From Psychrobacter luti (lineage in GTDB: Bacteria > Pseudomonadota > Gammaproteobacteria > Pseudomonadales > Moraxellaceae), in the NCBI RefSeq assembly GCF_014192115.1, contig NZ_JACHXL010000002.1:533169-597168 (forward strand): a stretch of DNA of 64,000 bases, read 5' to 3'. This document shows positions 10,191 to 19,018 of the stretch, piece after piece. Made by a program: the position numbers and the translations under genes. A model generated the notes under the pieces. The model ran no database searches. It had not been told where the DNA came from and was given only the letters and a program-made list of their open reading frames with translations. The stretch's first letter is position 1. Each line of letters starts with the position of its first letter.

Positions 10191-10206
10191 CATCTTTATA
10201 AAGATG
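10191..10206. repeat. 16-bp perfect palindrome between rlmD and the exonuclease gene
   Basis: CATCTTTATAAAGATG is its own reverse complement. It lies between the stop of the exonuclease gene and the start of rlmD. As RNA it would be a weak hairpin, and no clear T run follows, so the role is open. Confidence 0.45.
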
Positions 10207-10227
10207 TCCGTTATATAAAAATATTTG

Positions 10228-11052
10228 CTATGGCGTAGGCGCAGATGACCAATCGGCAATAAATTCATGATGGCGTGGACTGCCATCTGCTTGGGTGTAT
10301 TGTGCCAAATAATCGTGGCTTTGCTGCTGCCAGGCCTCAAAATCTGCTGACGATAATTGACCAGTCAACCGTAACCAACGCAGATATATCAGCCAAGTAT
10401 TCATCACATCGGATTCGCAATATATCGATAGCGTTTGCCAATCGCCATTGCTTACCAGCTCGCCAACCATACTGCCATCGACATCGGTTTTACCGGGTAG
10501 TCCATAAAGACTGGCAACGATATCCATGGCTTCACGGCGGCTGGCACCGTATTGGCTAAATCTGTCCATCAAATCTAGATGACGAGTATGGAAACGATTG
10601 ACATAATTATCAAAACGCATGTTTTTAATACGTTCGCCTTCTTCAAACAACCACGGCGCTGACAAGTCATACTGCATCGCACGATAAATAAGCACGGGGA
10701 TATCAAAGCCTGAGCCGTTCCAGCTAATCAGCTGCGGCAGCTTTTCAAGATCATTGAATGCACGGAAAAATTTGCTCAGAATGTCTTTTTCGCTAAACTT
10801 ATCTGCTGTCAAAGAAAATAAAGAAAATAGACCGTCTTTAATATAAAGGGCAGAGATACAGACAATACGCTGCAGGGGCAAACGCATAAAATCATGTCCT
10901 GCTTCTTGGATACGCAGCGCCGTCAATGCGCTTAAGGCATCGGCATCGTTTAGCTCGGCCAACTGCGGATAAATACGGCGGGCAGCCTCAATATCGGCAA
11001 CCGTCTCAATATCAAAAACCAAGATAGGTTTGGACGAAAGGGCGTTTGACAT
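10228..11052 (-). CDS. 3'-5' exonuclease of the PolB-exo2-like (RNase H fold) family
   Basis: A 274-residue predicted DEDD-type exonuclease related to the proofreading domain of family B DNA polymerases but without any polymerase domain. The N-terminal beta strand PILVFDIETVAD supplies the first Asp and Glu, LISWNGSGFDIPVLIYRAMQ supplies motif II Asp, and YCESDVMNTWLIYLRW fits motif III (a DEDD-type Asp with the Tyr at its start). A role in DNA or RNA repair or processing is inferred from the family only; no physiological substrate is established. It sits between cysM and rlmD on the same strand, probably as its own unit. Confidence 0.87.
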   Translation of the reverse strand: MSNALSSKPILVFDIETVADIEAARRIYPQLAELNDADALSALTALRIQEAGHDFMRLPLQRIVCISALYIKDGLFSLFSLTADKFSEKDILSKFFRAFNDLEKLPQLISWNGSGFDIPVLIYRAMQYDLSAPWLFEEGERIKNMRFDNYVNRFHTRHLDLMDRFSQYGASRREAMDIVASLYGLPGKTDVDGSMVGELVSNGDWQTLSIYCESDVMNTWLIYLRWLRLTGQLSSADFEAWQQQSHDYLAQYTQADGSPRHHEFIADWSSAPTP

Positions 11053-11188
11053 AAATAATCCTACCTAACTATTAGCTTTGGTTGATGATTGATAAAGTTA
11101 TAATTGCTGAGCTTATGATTTATTAGCTTATGCTGCTGCATTGTGCGTATTTTCTATTTCTTACTTTCTACTGTTTACTTTGCACGAT

Positions 11189-12160
11189 CTAGGCTATCTT
11201 CACGTTACTGTCGTCAGTATCGTCATCGATAACATTATATAAGCCGGTTGATAAATAACGATCGCCGCGATCACAAACGATAAAGGCAATGACCGCATCT
11301 GGATTTGCTTTTGCGACTTCGACGGCTGCCCAAGCGGCAGCGCCTGAAGATACGCCAGCAAAAATGCCTTCGGTTTTGGCCAATTTGCGCATATAGACTT
11401 CGGCGACATGCTGATCGACATCCATGATGTCATTAATCAAGTCGGCTTCAAAAATACCCGGCATATAAGCAGCCGGCCAACGGCGAATACCGGCGATAGA
11501 AGCTTCTTCATCAGGCTGCAGACCGATGATTTTAACATCAGGATTTTGCTCTTTAAGATATTGAGCCACCCCAGTGATGGTGCCGGTGGTGCCCATAGAG
11601 CTGATAAAATGAGTGATTTTACCGTCAGTTTGCGCCCATAGCTCAGGACCGGTGGTCAGATAATGTGCTTGTTTATTATCAGGATTATTAAATTGGTCTA
11701 AGACGATACCCTTACCATCCGCTTGCATCTGCAACGCCATATCGCGTGCTGCTTCCATGCCTTCGTCGACTTCAATTAACGTCGCGCCGTAAGCGGTCAT
11801 GGCGTCTTTACGCTCTTGGGTCGAATTGGTTGGCATTAATAAGGTCATTGGATAACCGCGCATCGCCGCAACCATCGCTAAAGCTATACCCGTATTGCCG
11901 CTGGTCGCTTCAATCAACATATCGCCCGGTTTAATATCACCGCGTAACTCAGCTTGATAAATCATATTAAACGCTGGACGGTCTTTTACTGAACCGGCAG
12001 GGTTATTACCTTCAAGCTTTGCAAGTACCACGGCCCCATTAGTAATCTGCTCTTGCTCAGGCAGACGTTGCAACTTAACCAATGGCGTCTGACCCACGCA
12101 ATCGGCAAGGTCTGTGATTTGCGTAATAAAATTGGCGTTTGACTGGGCCGTAGCGGACAT
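11189..12160 (-). CDS. cysM: Cysteine synthase B (O-acetylserine sulfhydrylase CysM)
   Basis: A 323-residue PLP enzyme making cysteine from O-acetylserine and sulfide, or S-sulfocysteine from thiosulfate. The PLP lysine is K59 in NPAGSVKDRPA, the substrate loop is EATSGNTGIALA, and the phosphate loop is SSMGTTGTITGV. The signature IGLQPDEEASIAGIRRWPAAYMP separates CysM from CysK. AAGGA stands 6 bases upstream of the ATG. It is a single-gene unit, and the upstream region is shared with the divergent gacS gene, so joint regulation is possible. No CysB-type site could be recognised with confidence. Confidence 0.95.
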   Translation of the reverse strand: MSATAQSNANFITQITDLADCVGQTPLVKLQRLPEQEQITNGAVVLAKLEGNNPAGSVKDRPAFNMIYQAELRGDIKPGDMLIEATSGNTGIALAMVAAMRGYPMTLLMPTNSTQERKDAMTAYGATLIEVDEGMEAARDMALQMQADGKGIVLDQFNNPDNKQAHYLTTGPELWAQTDGKITHFISSMGTTGTITGVAQYLKEQNPDVKIIGLQPDEEASIAGIRRWPAAYMPGIFEADLINDIMDVDQHVAEVYMRKLAKTEGIFAGVSSGAAAWAAVEVAKANPDAVIAFIVCDRGDRYLSTGLYNVIDDDTDDSNVKIA

Positions 12161-12613
12161 AAGGTATCCTTATTAATTATTAATAGGCGCTGTTTAAATG
12201 ATAGGTACTAAGACATTAACAAGCCAGTACTTCATGACTATCAGGTATTGAGGGTGACGCAATAAAAAGTTGCGTCATTATATCATTTTGTTTTCAGCTG
12301 CGCTTAATGCATAAGTTTTTATTGAGGATAGCTTGTTTATTCATAATTCCATTTATTTATATTAACGTATGAAAATGAGGTATCAATATTAGACGCAGCC
12401 TTTCGAGCAATAACGCTTGCTTAATGAGCGTTCGTTAATGAAGATGAGTCAATGAATGGCTAACCGTCTTTGATAGAATCCTGCTAAGATAATCTCAAGC
12501 TATCATTGATGGCTTGCTGTTAGTGCTTAACCAATTATTAACACATAAGCGCATCGTACAATATCTATCACCAATAATATCTGTACCCAATATCAGTGGA
12601 GAGTAAACCCAGC
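12161..12613. other. Divergent intergenic region between cysM and gacS
   Basis: 453 bp that must hold both promoters. I see AT-rich sequence and loosely repeated TTAATGA/CAATGAA units around 12420-12460, but no clear terminator, small gene or strong -35/-10 pair. Confidence 0.45.
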
Positions 12614-15600
12614 ATGGCTTACAAAAAACGTTTTGATACCAGTAGTGCTTATGGCCAGCTGATTATATTGGTATTTTTGCCGATTTGTTTATTGGCAGCG
12701 GTAGGTGGTATTTTGGTGTTTTATGAAACCATGCGCGCCAGTAATTCTGAACAAGAAGTATTGGCAGAGGCAGTGCTGATACGTTATACGCCTGCGATTG
12801 CGGAGCTTGTTCCTGAACTATTAGAGCAAGAAAAGCAGCAGGCAGAAATGGGTGATAGTAAAGGTAAGGCCGACAATAAATCGCAAGCAGCGACAGCGAC
12901 GCTAGAAGGTATTCAAGATAGGCTAGGACGCATGCAATCGGAGCAGCATGTCCAGCGTATTGCGATTATTAATCAAAACAATGAAGTACTCGCCAGTGTC
13001 GGCTATGGTATCGATGAGGCATGGCCACTGATAGATTCATCAGAGCTTTTTTTATCGCAAAAGCCAACGCCTATTGGTACAGCTTACGGTAGTACCTTGG
13101 GTGAGTTTGACGGGCAGCAAGTGTGGCTAATGGTCGATATGGATAACGAGCCGCTTTATATTGCCCGTTATCGTATCGCCATGGCGCTGGCGATTACCGG
13201 CTTATTTACCATTTTGATTTTATTGTTAAGCTTAAATATTTATTCAAAACGTTGGATTGCGCCGATTTACGAGCTGCGTTTGCAATTACAACGTACCCAC
13301 GTGGACAACCTTTATCAGCCTATTCCGGTTGAATCGAATGGTGAGCTGAATTTATTACAGCAAGATTTGGTCAAGACCTTACGCCGTTTACATGCCAGCT
13401 TCCAAGATTTGAAAGATCATGCCGAGCAAACTGAGGATGATTTGCGCTTAGCATTTGACGAGATGGAGATGCAAAACATCTCTATCCGTAATGCCCGTGA
13501 TGCTGCAATTTCAACCAGCCAAGCCAAGTCAGCGTTTTTGGCCAATATTAGCCATGAATTACGCACACCATTAAACAGTATCGATGGTTTTATTAATTTG
13601 CTTGCGCGTCACGGTGAGCTTAATCCTGAACAAGATTTGTACGTGCAAACCATTCGCAAATCGTCGGCGCATTTATTGGCACTCGTGAATGATGTATTGG
13701 ATTTTTCCAAGATTGAAGCGGGTAAACTGGTGCTTGATCGTCACGAGTTTGACCTTTATGACACCATTTATGATGTGGTCGATATGCTATCACCAGTCTC
13801 TGCAGAAAAAGGTCTGCGCATGGCGGTGCTGTTTTATAACGACGTGCCGATGCGTATCAACGGCGATGCCCTGCGTCTTAAACAAGTACTGACCAATATT
13901 GTTGGTAATGCGATTAAATTCACGGACAGCGGTGATGTGGTCGTCCGCGTTAGCTTAGACGATCATCGCGACAATTACTTGATGATTAGTGTGCAAGATA
14001 GCGGTAAAGGGATTTCATTATCTGACCAAAAAATGCTCTTTCAAAGCTTTAGTCAAGGTGATCCGTCGATCACGCGTCAATATGGTGGTACCGGTTTGGG
14101 TCTGGTCATCTCTAAGCAATTAACACGGCTGATGGGCGGCGATATTGGCTTTTATGACAATGTACAAGAAAATATCTCTAACCAAGGAGCAACATTTTGG
14201 TTTCGAATGCCAGCCCATGTCGATGTTTTAGAGGCGGCGACTGGGCAAACTATTGAGTTGCCAGTGCTCGCGCCGCTTGCCAGCGATACGGACGAATTTA
14301 ATGTGCTGGTTTGGATCAATCATACCGCGTCTATACAGGTCCTTAAGGCCAGTTTGCAACATTTACCGATTACCCTAACCCAAGCCAACTCTTTACCGGG
14401 CGTACTTGAGTCGCTCAAAGAGCGCGGCAACTATTGGGATTGGGTCATCGTTGATGATGATACGCAAGACGATATGATGGCACTACTCAAACAGATTCGC
14501 CTGCATTATCAGGGTAAGCTGGCGGTGTTTGGCTATCAAGTTGCCGCTGACCAAGCGCTGCTCAATCGTTATCATGCCAATATTTTGTATGAGCCATTAG
14601 ATAAAAGGCAGCTCTATGCGATGCTTGATACGCAAAAACGCAGCGCTCCGAGTGGCGTTCAAGAGCCACGCTGGAAGGGCGTTACTGTCTTAGCCGTCGA
14701 CGATCATCTGCCAAACTTACTGGTGCTTGATGCGCTACTAAGTGAGCTTGGTATCCATGTGATTACTGCCAGTAGTGGTTTTGATGCGATAGAAATTATT
14801 AGTAAACAGCAAACCAAGCATATCAAAAACGCTAAAACTGAAAAACAAAGTTTGTCGAAAAAGACCCAGATATCTAAAGCCGAGGCCCGCGACGATGTCA
14901 ATAAATCGGCGGTTGGCTCATTACATCTTGACGATGCTACGACAGATGATAAAGGCAATGCGGTGCACAAAAGCAGTATTGATTTGATATTTATGGATAT
15001 TCAAATGCCGCGTATGTCAGGGCATGAAGCAGCGCGCCAAATCCGTAATATCGAAACACCTGATCATCATATTCCCATTATCGCCTTGACCGCTCATGGC
15101 TTAGCTGATGAGCGAGAAAAGCTGATTGCTAGCGGCATGAATGATTATGTCGGTAAGCCTATTAGCCAGCCACAATTACTACAAGTGCTGCAAAAATGGC
15201 TTGGTCGTACCACTTCAGTACCGCCAGTAACCGCTCTTACTAATGATGATTTACACGCTAAAAATTTGCCTAGCACTGACTTACAAAGCCCTAATTTAAA
15301 CAATACATTAACGCAGGACGCTTTAACGGCATATACAGGTCTGACAGCACCGAATTATCCGATCATTAGAGGAGATAATAATCATAACGATGCTAATTCT
15401 AATAGTGATACTGAAGCGGTAAGTCCGGCAAAAATCACCCGACCTTTATCGCTGAAGAAAATTCGCGATGATTACTTGCGTGATAGTCAGCCGCGTGAGG
15501 ATTATAGACGCGAGACACCGCGCGAAACCCAACCGCGCTATGAGAATTTGCGTTATCAAGAGCAGGGTCAAACACCATTGGTTTCTCCACCTTATAAAAT

Positions 15601-16093
15601 GACACAGAATGCTAAAGATGAGCAAAAGATAAATACAATACTAAGTCAAAATAATACAGATTTGGGTATAAATACCCTTGATACCTCAGAGATTTTAAAT
15701 TGGCAAGATGCCTTAACGCGTTCAGCCAATAAACCTGATTTGGCTGCCAAGCTGATTATTATGATGCTCGATACCATTAATGATGAAAAGCAAGCTTTGA
15801 TGCAGGCATGGGAGAGTCGCGACCGCAGTACGCTTGCGCAAATTGCCCATCGTATATTAGGTGGCAGTCGTTATACAGGCGTGCCGCAATTACGTCAGGC
15901 CAGCCAAGATTTAGAGGATAAATGCTTATTAAATATCCAACATACCACGCCCGCCCAATTTGCGATGCTCGAGCCTTATTATGATGCGCTATTGACCGCG
16001 TTAAATAACTTACAAACACTGGATTTATCGGCTTATCCGCAGCTTAATTATCACCGTCTAAGTGAAAATGATATGACGTGGAAAATGATTTAG
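12614..16093 (+). CDS. gacS: Hybrid sensor histidine kinase of the GacS/BarA type
   Basis: A 1159-residue tripartite inner-membrane kinase expected to feed the response regulator GacA/UvrY and thus the Csr/Rsm system. Order: TM1 (~residues 15-40), a periplasmic domain of ~140 residues, TM2 (~185-205), HAMP and a coiled coil. Then HisKA with H314 in ANISHELRTPLNSI, and HATPase (NIVGNAIKFT, DSGKGIS, GGTGLGLVIS). A degenerate receiver-like segment precedes the true receiver, which has D795 in FMDIQMPRMSG. The C-terminal HPt domain has H1079 in AHRILGGSRYTG. The receiver carries ~55 extra Lys/Asp-rich residues (~731-788), and a ~150-residue disordered linker precedes HPt. The in-frame GTG at 12596 overlaps the GGAGAG ribosome site, so ATG 12614 is preferred. 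Its partner gacA is not in the window. Confidence 0.92.
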   Translation: MAYKKRFDTSSAYGQLIILVFLPICLLAAVGGILVFYETMRASNSEQEVLAEAVLIRYTPAIAELVPELLEQEKQQAEMGDSKGKADNKSQAATATLEGIQDRLGRMQSEQHVQRIAIINQNNEVLASVGYGIDEAWPLIDSSELFLSQKPTPIGTAYGSTLGEFDGQQVWLMVDMDNEPLYIARYRIAMALAITGLFTILILLLSLNIYSKRWIAPIYELRLQLQRTHVDNLYQPIPVESNGELNLLQQDLVKTLRRLHASFQDLKDHAEQTEDDLRLAFDEMEMQNISIRNARDAAISTSQAKSAFLANISHELRTPLNSIDGFINLLARHGELNPEQDLYVQTIRKSSAHLLALVNDVLDFSKIEAGKLVLDRHEFDLYDTIYDVVDMLSPVSAEKGLRMAVLFYNDVPMRINGDALRLKQVLTNIVGNAIKFTDSGDVVVRVSLDDHRDNYLMISVQDSGKGISLSDQKMLFQSFSQGDPSITRQYGGTGLGLVISKQLTRLMGGDIGFYDNVQENISNQGATFWFRMPAHVDVLEAATGQTIELPVLAPLASDTDEFNVLVWINHTASIQVLKASLQHLPITLTQANSLPGVLESLKERGNYWDWVIVDDDTQDDMMALLKQIRLHYQGKLAVFGYQVAADQALLNRYHANILYEPLDKRQLYAMLDTQKRSAPSGVQEPRWKGVTVLAVDDHLPNLLVLDALLSELGIHVITASSGFDAIEIISKQQTKHIKNAKTEKQSLSKKTQISKAEARDDVNKSAVGSLHLDDATTDDKGNAVHKSSIDLIFMDIQMPRMSGHEAARQIRNIETPDHHIPIIALTAHGLADEREKLIASGMNDYVGKPISQPQLLQVLQKWLGRTTSVPPVTALTNDDLHAKNLPSTDLQSPNLNNTLTQDALTAYTGLTAPNYPIIRGDNNHNDANSNSDTEAVSPAKITRPLSLKKIRDDYLRDSQPREDYRRETPRETQPRYENLRYQEQGQTPLVSPPYKMTQNAKDEQKINTILSQNNTDLGINTLDTSEILNWQDALTRSANKPDLAAKLIIMMLDTINDEKQALMQAWESRDRSTLAQIAHRILGGSRYTGVPQLRQASQDLEDKCLLNIQHTTPAQFAMLEPYYDALLTALNNLQTLDLSAYPQLNYHRLSENDMTWKMI

Positions 16094-16274
16094 GACAGCT
16101 GGTTTTATAGTGCTAAGGCAAAAATGAGCTAGGGGTGAGACAGAAATTAGATGATCTTGATGATAAACGATACCCTAGCAGTCAGTTATTGATAAGGAAG
16201 GGTTAGTACAAGGCTGTTAATATTAATCCGAGTACCAACCATTACATTTGTTTTATTTATTATTAAGGATGATT

Positions 16275-17087
16275 ATGCACGCTATTGCCACTTACCAGTA
16301 TGAGACATTACAAGTCAGCGCCAATAACAATATATTAACGGTGACCATCAATCGACCTGAAAAAAAGAATGCCATGAGTTTTAAAGTGGTCGAAGAGTTG
16401 ATAGCAGTCGCCGGTCGTATCAGTAAAGATAAAAGCATACGCGCGGTGATTCTTAATGGCGCTGAAGGCACGTTTTGTGCTGGTATCGATTTAGGCGATT
16501 TAAACCATCCTAAAAACCAAGCCTTTGCGTTATGGGAACTTATTAAACCTTGGCAAAGTCTATTTCAACGCGTCTGCTTGGTTTGGCGTGATGTCCCCGT
16601 GCCAGTGATTGCGGTTTTAGAGGGCTACTGCATCGGTGCAGGTCTGCAACTGGCGCTGGCCTGTGATGTGCGCATCAGCCATCCTGATTGCAAATTGTCT
16701 ATTATGGAAGCCAAGTGGGGGCTGGTTCCTGACATGGGCTTGACCCAATCAGGGTTTGGCGTCGTACGCGCTGATATCTTAAAAGAGCTGGCAATGACGG
16801 CTCGTACCGTGGATGCTGAGGAAGGCAAAGCGCTTGGTCTGGTCAGCCATTGTAGTGAGACGCCACTTGAGCAGGCACAAAAGCTTGCCGCTGAGTTTGC
16901 TGAGCGTTCACCCGATGCAGTGCTAGCAAGTAAACGCGTTATTAACGCCATGTTCCAACAGCCAGCCACAACGCTATATAAAGAAAAAATCTGGCAATTA
17001 AAAATGATGTTTGGTCGTAACCGTAAGCTGGCACTTAGAAAAGCCAAGCAAGCCAGTACCGCTTTTGGCAAACGTCAATTCCGTTAG
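16275..17087 (+). CDS. Crotonase (enoyl-CoA hydratase/isomerase) family protein
   Basis: A 270-residue crotonase-fold enzyme acting on acyl-CoA thioesters. The N-terminal strand ILTVTINRPEKKNAMSF is typical. The oxyanion-hole segments are GTFCAGIDLGDL and YCIGAGLQLALACDVRIS, followed by EAKWGLVPDMGLTQS. The length and the basic C-terminus (GRNRKLALRKAKQAS) fit stand-alone crotonases; whether it is a hydratase, isomerase or another reaction cannot be told from motifs alone. AAGGA at 16265-16269 precedes the ATG at 16275 by 5 bases; a TTG at 16248 would add nine residues without a ribosome site. It is a single gene with no beta-oxidation partners nearby. Confidence 0.88.
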   Translation: MHAIATYQYETLQVSANNNILTVTINRPEKKNAMSFKVVEELIAVAGRISKDKSIRAVILNGAEGTFCAGIDLGDLNHPKNQAFALWELIKPWQSLFQRVCLVWRDVPVPVIAVLEGYCIGAGLQLALACDVRISHPDCKLSIMEAKWGLVPDMGLTQSGFGVVRADILKELAMTARTVDAEEGKALGLVSHCSETPLEQAQKLAAEFAERSPDAVLASKRVINAMFQQPATTLYKEKIWQLKMMFGRNRKLALRKAKQASTAFGKRQFR

Positions 17088-17206
17088 ACAAATGAGTCAT
17101 ATTTCGACACTGTATTTGAGTGATACAGGCTTATTTTATTCACATCAAGCATCTATTGAATTACAAGCAGATAGTGCAATATAGCATTATCTGTTTTTGT
17201 AGTCTA

Positions 17207-17246
17207 TTTGCGTCGCTGCCTGAATATCTTTTTGCGTTGCTGCCTG
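17207..17246. repeat. Two near-identical 16-bp direct repeats upstream of the Bcr/CflA gene
   Basis: TTTGCGTCGCTGCCTG at 17207-17222 and TTTGCGTTGCTGCCTG at 17231-17246 match at 15 of 16 positions, with starts 24 bp apart. They lie about 130 bp upstream of the transporter start and may be a regulator binding site. Confidence 0.55.
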
Positions 17247-17375
17247 TCAGTATGCATGATTGCTTATAGAAGTTATTTTAAAAAAGGCTTGGTTTAAAAT
17301 AAAAGCTTATTAAAGTTACAAAACAAATCAGGCATCAATAATAAAATAATAATCACTCTATCATATGGTCTAACT

Positions 17376-18635
17376 ATGTCTGCTCCAAAATCCTCCCTGC
17401 CTAATAAACCGAATGCTGCAGACCGAGTGCGCTCTGCTGATTTGCCTGTTGCATGGATTATGATGCTTGGGCTTATTGTTGCAGTCGGACCATTATCGAT
17501 TGATATGTATCTGCCCGCATTACCGTCGATGGCAGATGATTTTGGTGTCTCAACGGCATTTATGGCCAATTCTGTTCCTGCTTATTTTGTCGGTTTGGTA
17601 TTTGGTCAGCTGTTTTATGGCCCATTTAGTGATCGCGTTGGACGCGTCAAACCTTTATATATAGGCATGACTTTATATGTGATTGCCTCTATTATTTGTG
17701 CAACTACCGATAATGAATACGTATTGTTTGTCGGTCGTACCTTGCAAGCGCTCGGTGCTTGTGTTGGCGCGGTCGTTACCCGTGCCGCTATTCGTGATCG
17801 CCTGACTGCTAAGCAAACGGCGAAAGCCTTTTCTATCATGATATTGGTGATGGGTTTAGCGCCGATATTAGCGCCGTCACTGGGTGCTGTATTCTTACAA
17901 TTTTTCAGCTGGCATTCTATCTTCTGGTTTTTGGCGGCCTTTGGCACGTTAAACTTGTTGCTGACCAAGTTTTTCTTTTTTGAAACGCTCACCGAAGAAA
18001 ACCGTAACGTTCGTCCTGCTAGAGAAGTGCTCAGTCAATATTGGGATTTATTAAAAGACCCGACTTTTAATTATCCAGCGATTGGTGGCGGGCTACTTAT
18101 GGGGGCAATGTTTGTCTATATCAGCTCTGCTTCTGAATTAATCATGGATACCTACGGCATGTCAGCGACGCATTTCGGTTGGTTGTTTGGCATGAATGCG
18201 GCAGGGTTTGTGGGTTTAACCCAGCTTAATCAATGGCTAACCAATCGTTTCCGTATTTTGAGTATTCTGCGTTTTGGGGCGATGATGCAGGTCATCTCAG
18301 CGGGAGCGCTATTTACCCTTGGTATTGTATTTGGCACCGATGCTTGGCTGCCCCTGGTTTTAGCCTGTATTTTCTTCTGTATTGCCGGTTTAGGTTTGAC
18401 GCAGCCAAACGCATCGGCGATCGCGCTCGCTTTCCAAAAACGCCGCGCTGGTATGGCCAGTGCTCTACAAGGCTCGTTGATGTTTTCAGTCGGTATTTTC
18501 GGCGGTTTATTATTAAACTTATTCCCCGTCAATCCAGTATTGAAAATCGGTATCGCGATGTTTGCGCTGATGAGTCTTGGTACTTATTTAATTTGGCAAA
18601 TAGACCGTAATTTGAATTTGGATAATGCAGAATAA
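17376..18635 (+). CDS. Bcr/CflA-family multidrug efflux MFS transporter
   Basis: A 419-residue inner-membrane drug:proton antiporter with about 12 predicted membrane helices. The N-terminal part carries the DHA1 features VGPLSIDMYLPALPSMADDFG and the motif A loop GPFSDRVGRVKPLYIG. R and RAAIRD in GACVGAVVTRAAIRDR fit Bcr/CflA. Family members export bicyclomycin, chloramphenicol, sulfonamides or small peptides; the substrate here is not predictable. ATG at 17376 follows an AT-rich leader with no clear Shine-Dalgarno. It has a strong terminator and is monocistronic. Direct repeats at 17207-17246 could serve a regulator, though none is encoded next to it. Confidence 0.92.
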   Translation: MSAPKSSLPNKPNAADRVRSADLPVAWIMMLGLIVAVGPLSIDMYLPALPSMADDFGVSTAFMANSVPAYFVGLVFGQLFYGPFSDRVGRVKPLYIGMTLYVIASIICATTDNEYVLFVGRTLQALGACVGAVVTRAAIRDRLTAKQTAKAFSIMILVMGLAPILAPSLGAVFLQFFSWHSIFWFLAAFGTLNLLLTKFFFFETLTEENRNVRPAREVLSQYWDLLKDPTFNYPAIGGGLLMGAMFVYISSASELIMDTYGMSATHFGWLFGMNAAGFVGLTQLNQWLTNRFRILSILRFGAMMQVISAGALFTLGIVFGTDAWLPLVLACIFFCIAGLGLTQPNASAIALAFQKRRAGMASALQGSLMFSVGIFGGLLLNLFPVNPVLKIGIAMFALMSLGTYLIWQIDRNLNLDNAE

Positions 18636-18668
18636 TTAACCGATAAATTTCATTTAATTTTAACTTAT

Positions 18669-18712
18669 AAAAAAAGTATTCAGTGCGTATAAAATGCCTG
18701 AATACTTTTTTT
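18669..18712 (+). terminator. Rho-independent terminator of the Bcr/CflA gene
   Basis: A perfect 13-bp stem (AAAAAGTATTCAG / CTGAATACTTTTT) with a 14-base loop and a T run, 35 bases after the stop codon. Confidence 0.9.
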
Positions 18713-19018
18713 ATGTCTGCTCCTTTTGTTGTTTTCCGTTTTTTATCTATCTATTACATTAGTTAATCTATTTCTAATGGATATATGTTTATTAAATATT
18801 AGAGCAATAATTTCATTTACTCATAATATTTTTATATATGTTTATTGTCATATATAAAAATATGTACGCTATAGCTAAACAAAATTATTGCAATAGTAGA
18901 CTTGCTCAATTATTATCGAGCGTAACTTATTGTAATAGATTGTTGTGAAAACATTACAGTAGTTTTCAGTATTGTTTTCTTTGATTTGCAATATAAAGCC
19001 GAGGCATAAGGATAGTAT
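18713..19018. other. Upstream region of the solute-binding/CheA-like operon
   Basis: About 305 bp, very AT-rich. It contains the perfect 15-bp inverted repeat at 18826-18863 and a smaller one (GAAAAC / GTTTTC) near 18946. It should hold the operon promoter, but no single -35/-10 pair stands out. Confidence 0.5.
18826..18863. repeat. Perfect 15-bp inverted repeat upstream of the signalling operon
   Basis: ATATTTTTATATATG (18826-18840) and CATATATAAAAATAT (18849-18863) are exact reverse complements across an 8-base spacer. It lies ~155-190 bp before the first gene. No T run follows on either strand, so it is more likely a protein or DNA-structure site than a terminator. Confidence 0.65.

Noticed and set aside
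12596..12613. GTG as gacS start
   Set aside because: It would make the Shine-Dalgarno GGAGAG part of the coding region; the ATG at 12614 uses that ribosome site.
16625..17071. 148-codon minus-strand open frame opposite the crotonase gene
   Set aside because: It is antisense to a gene with clear motifs; its Ser/Ala-rich product reflects the codon pattern of the real gene.
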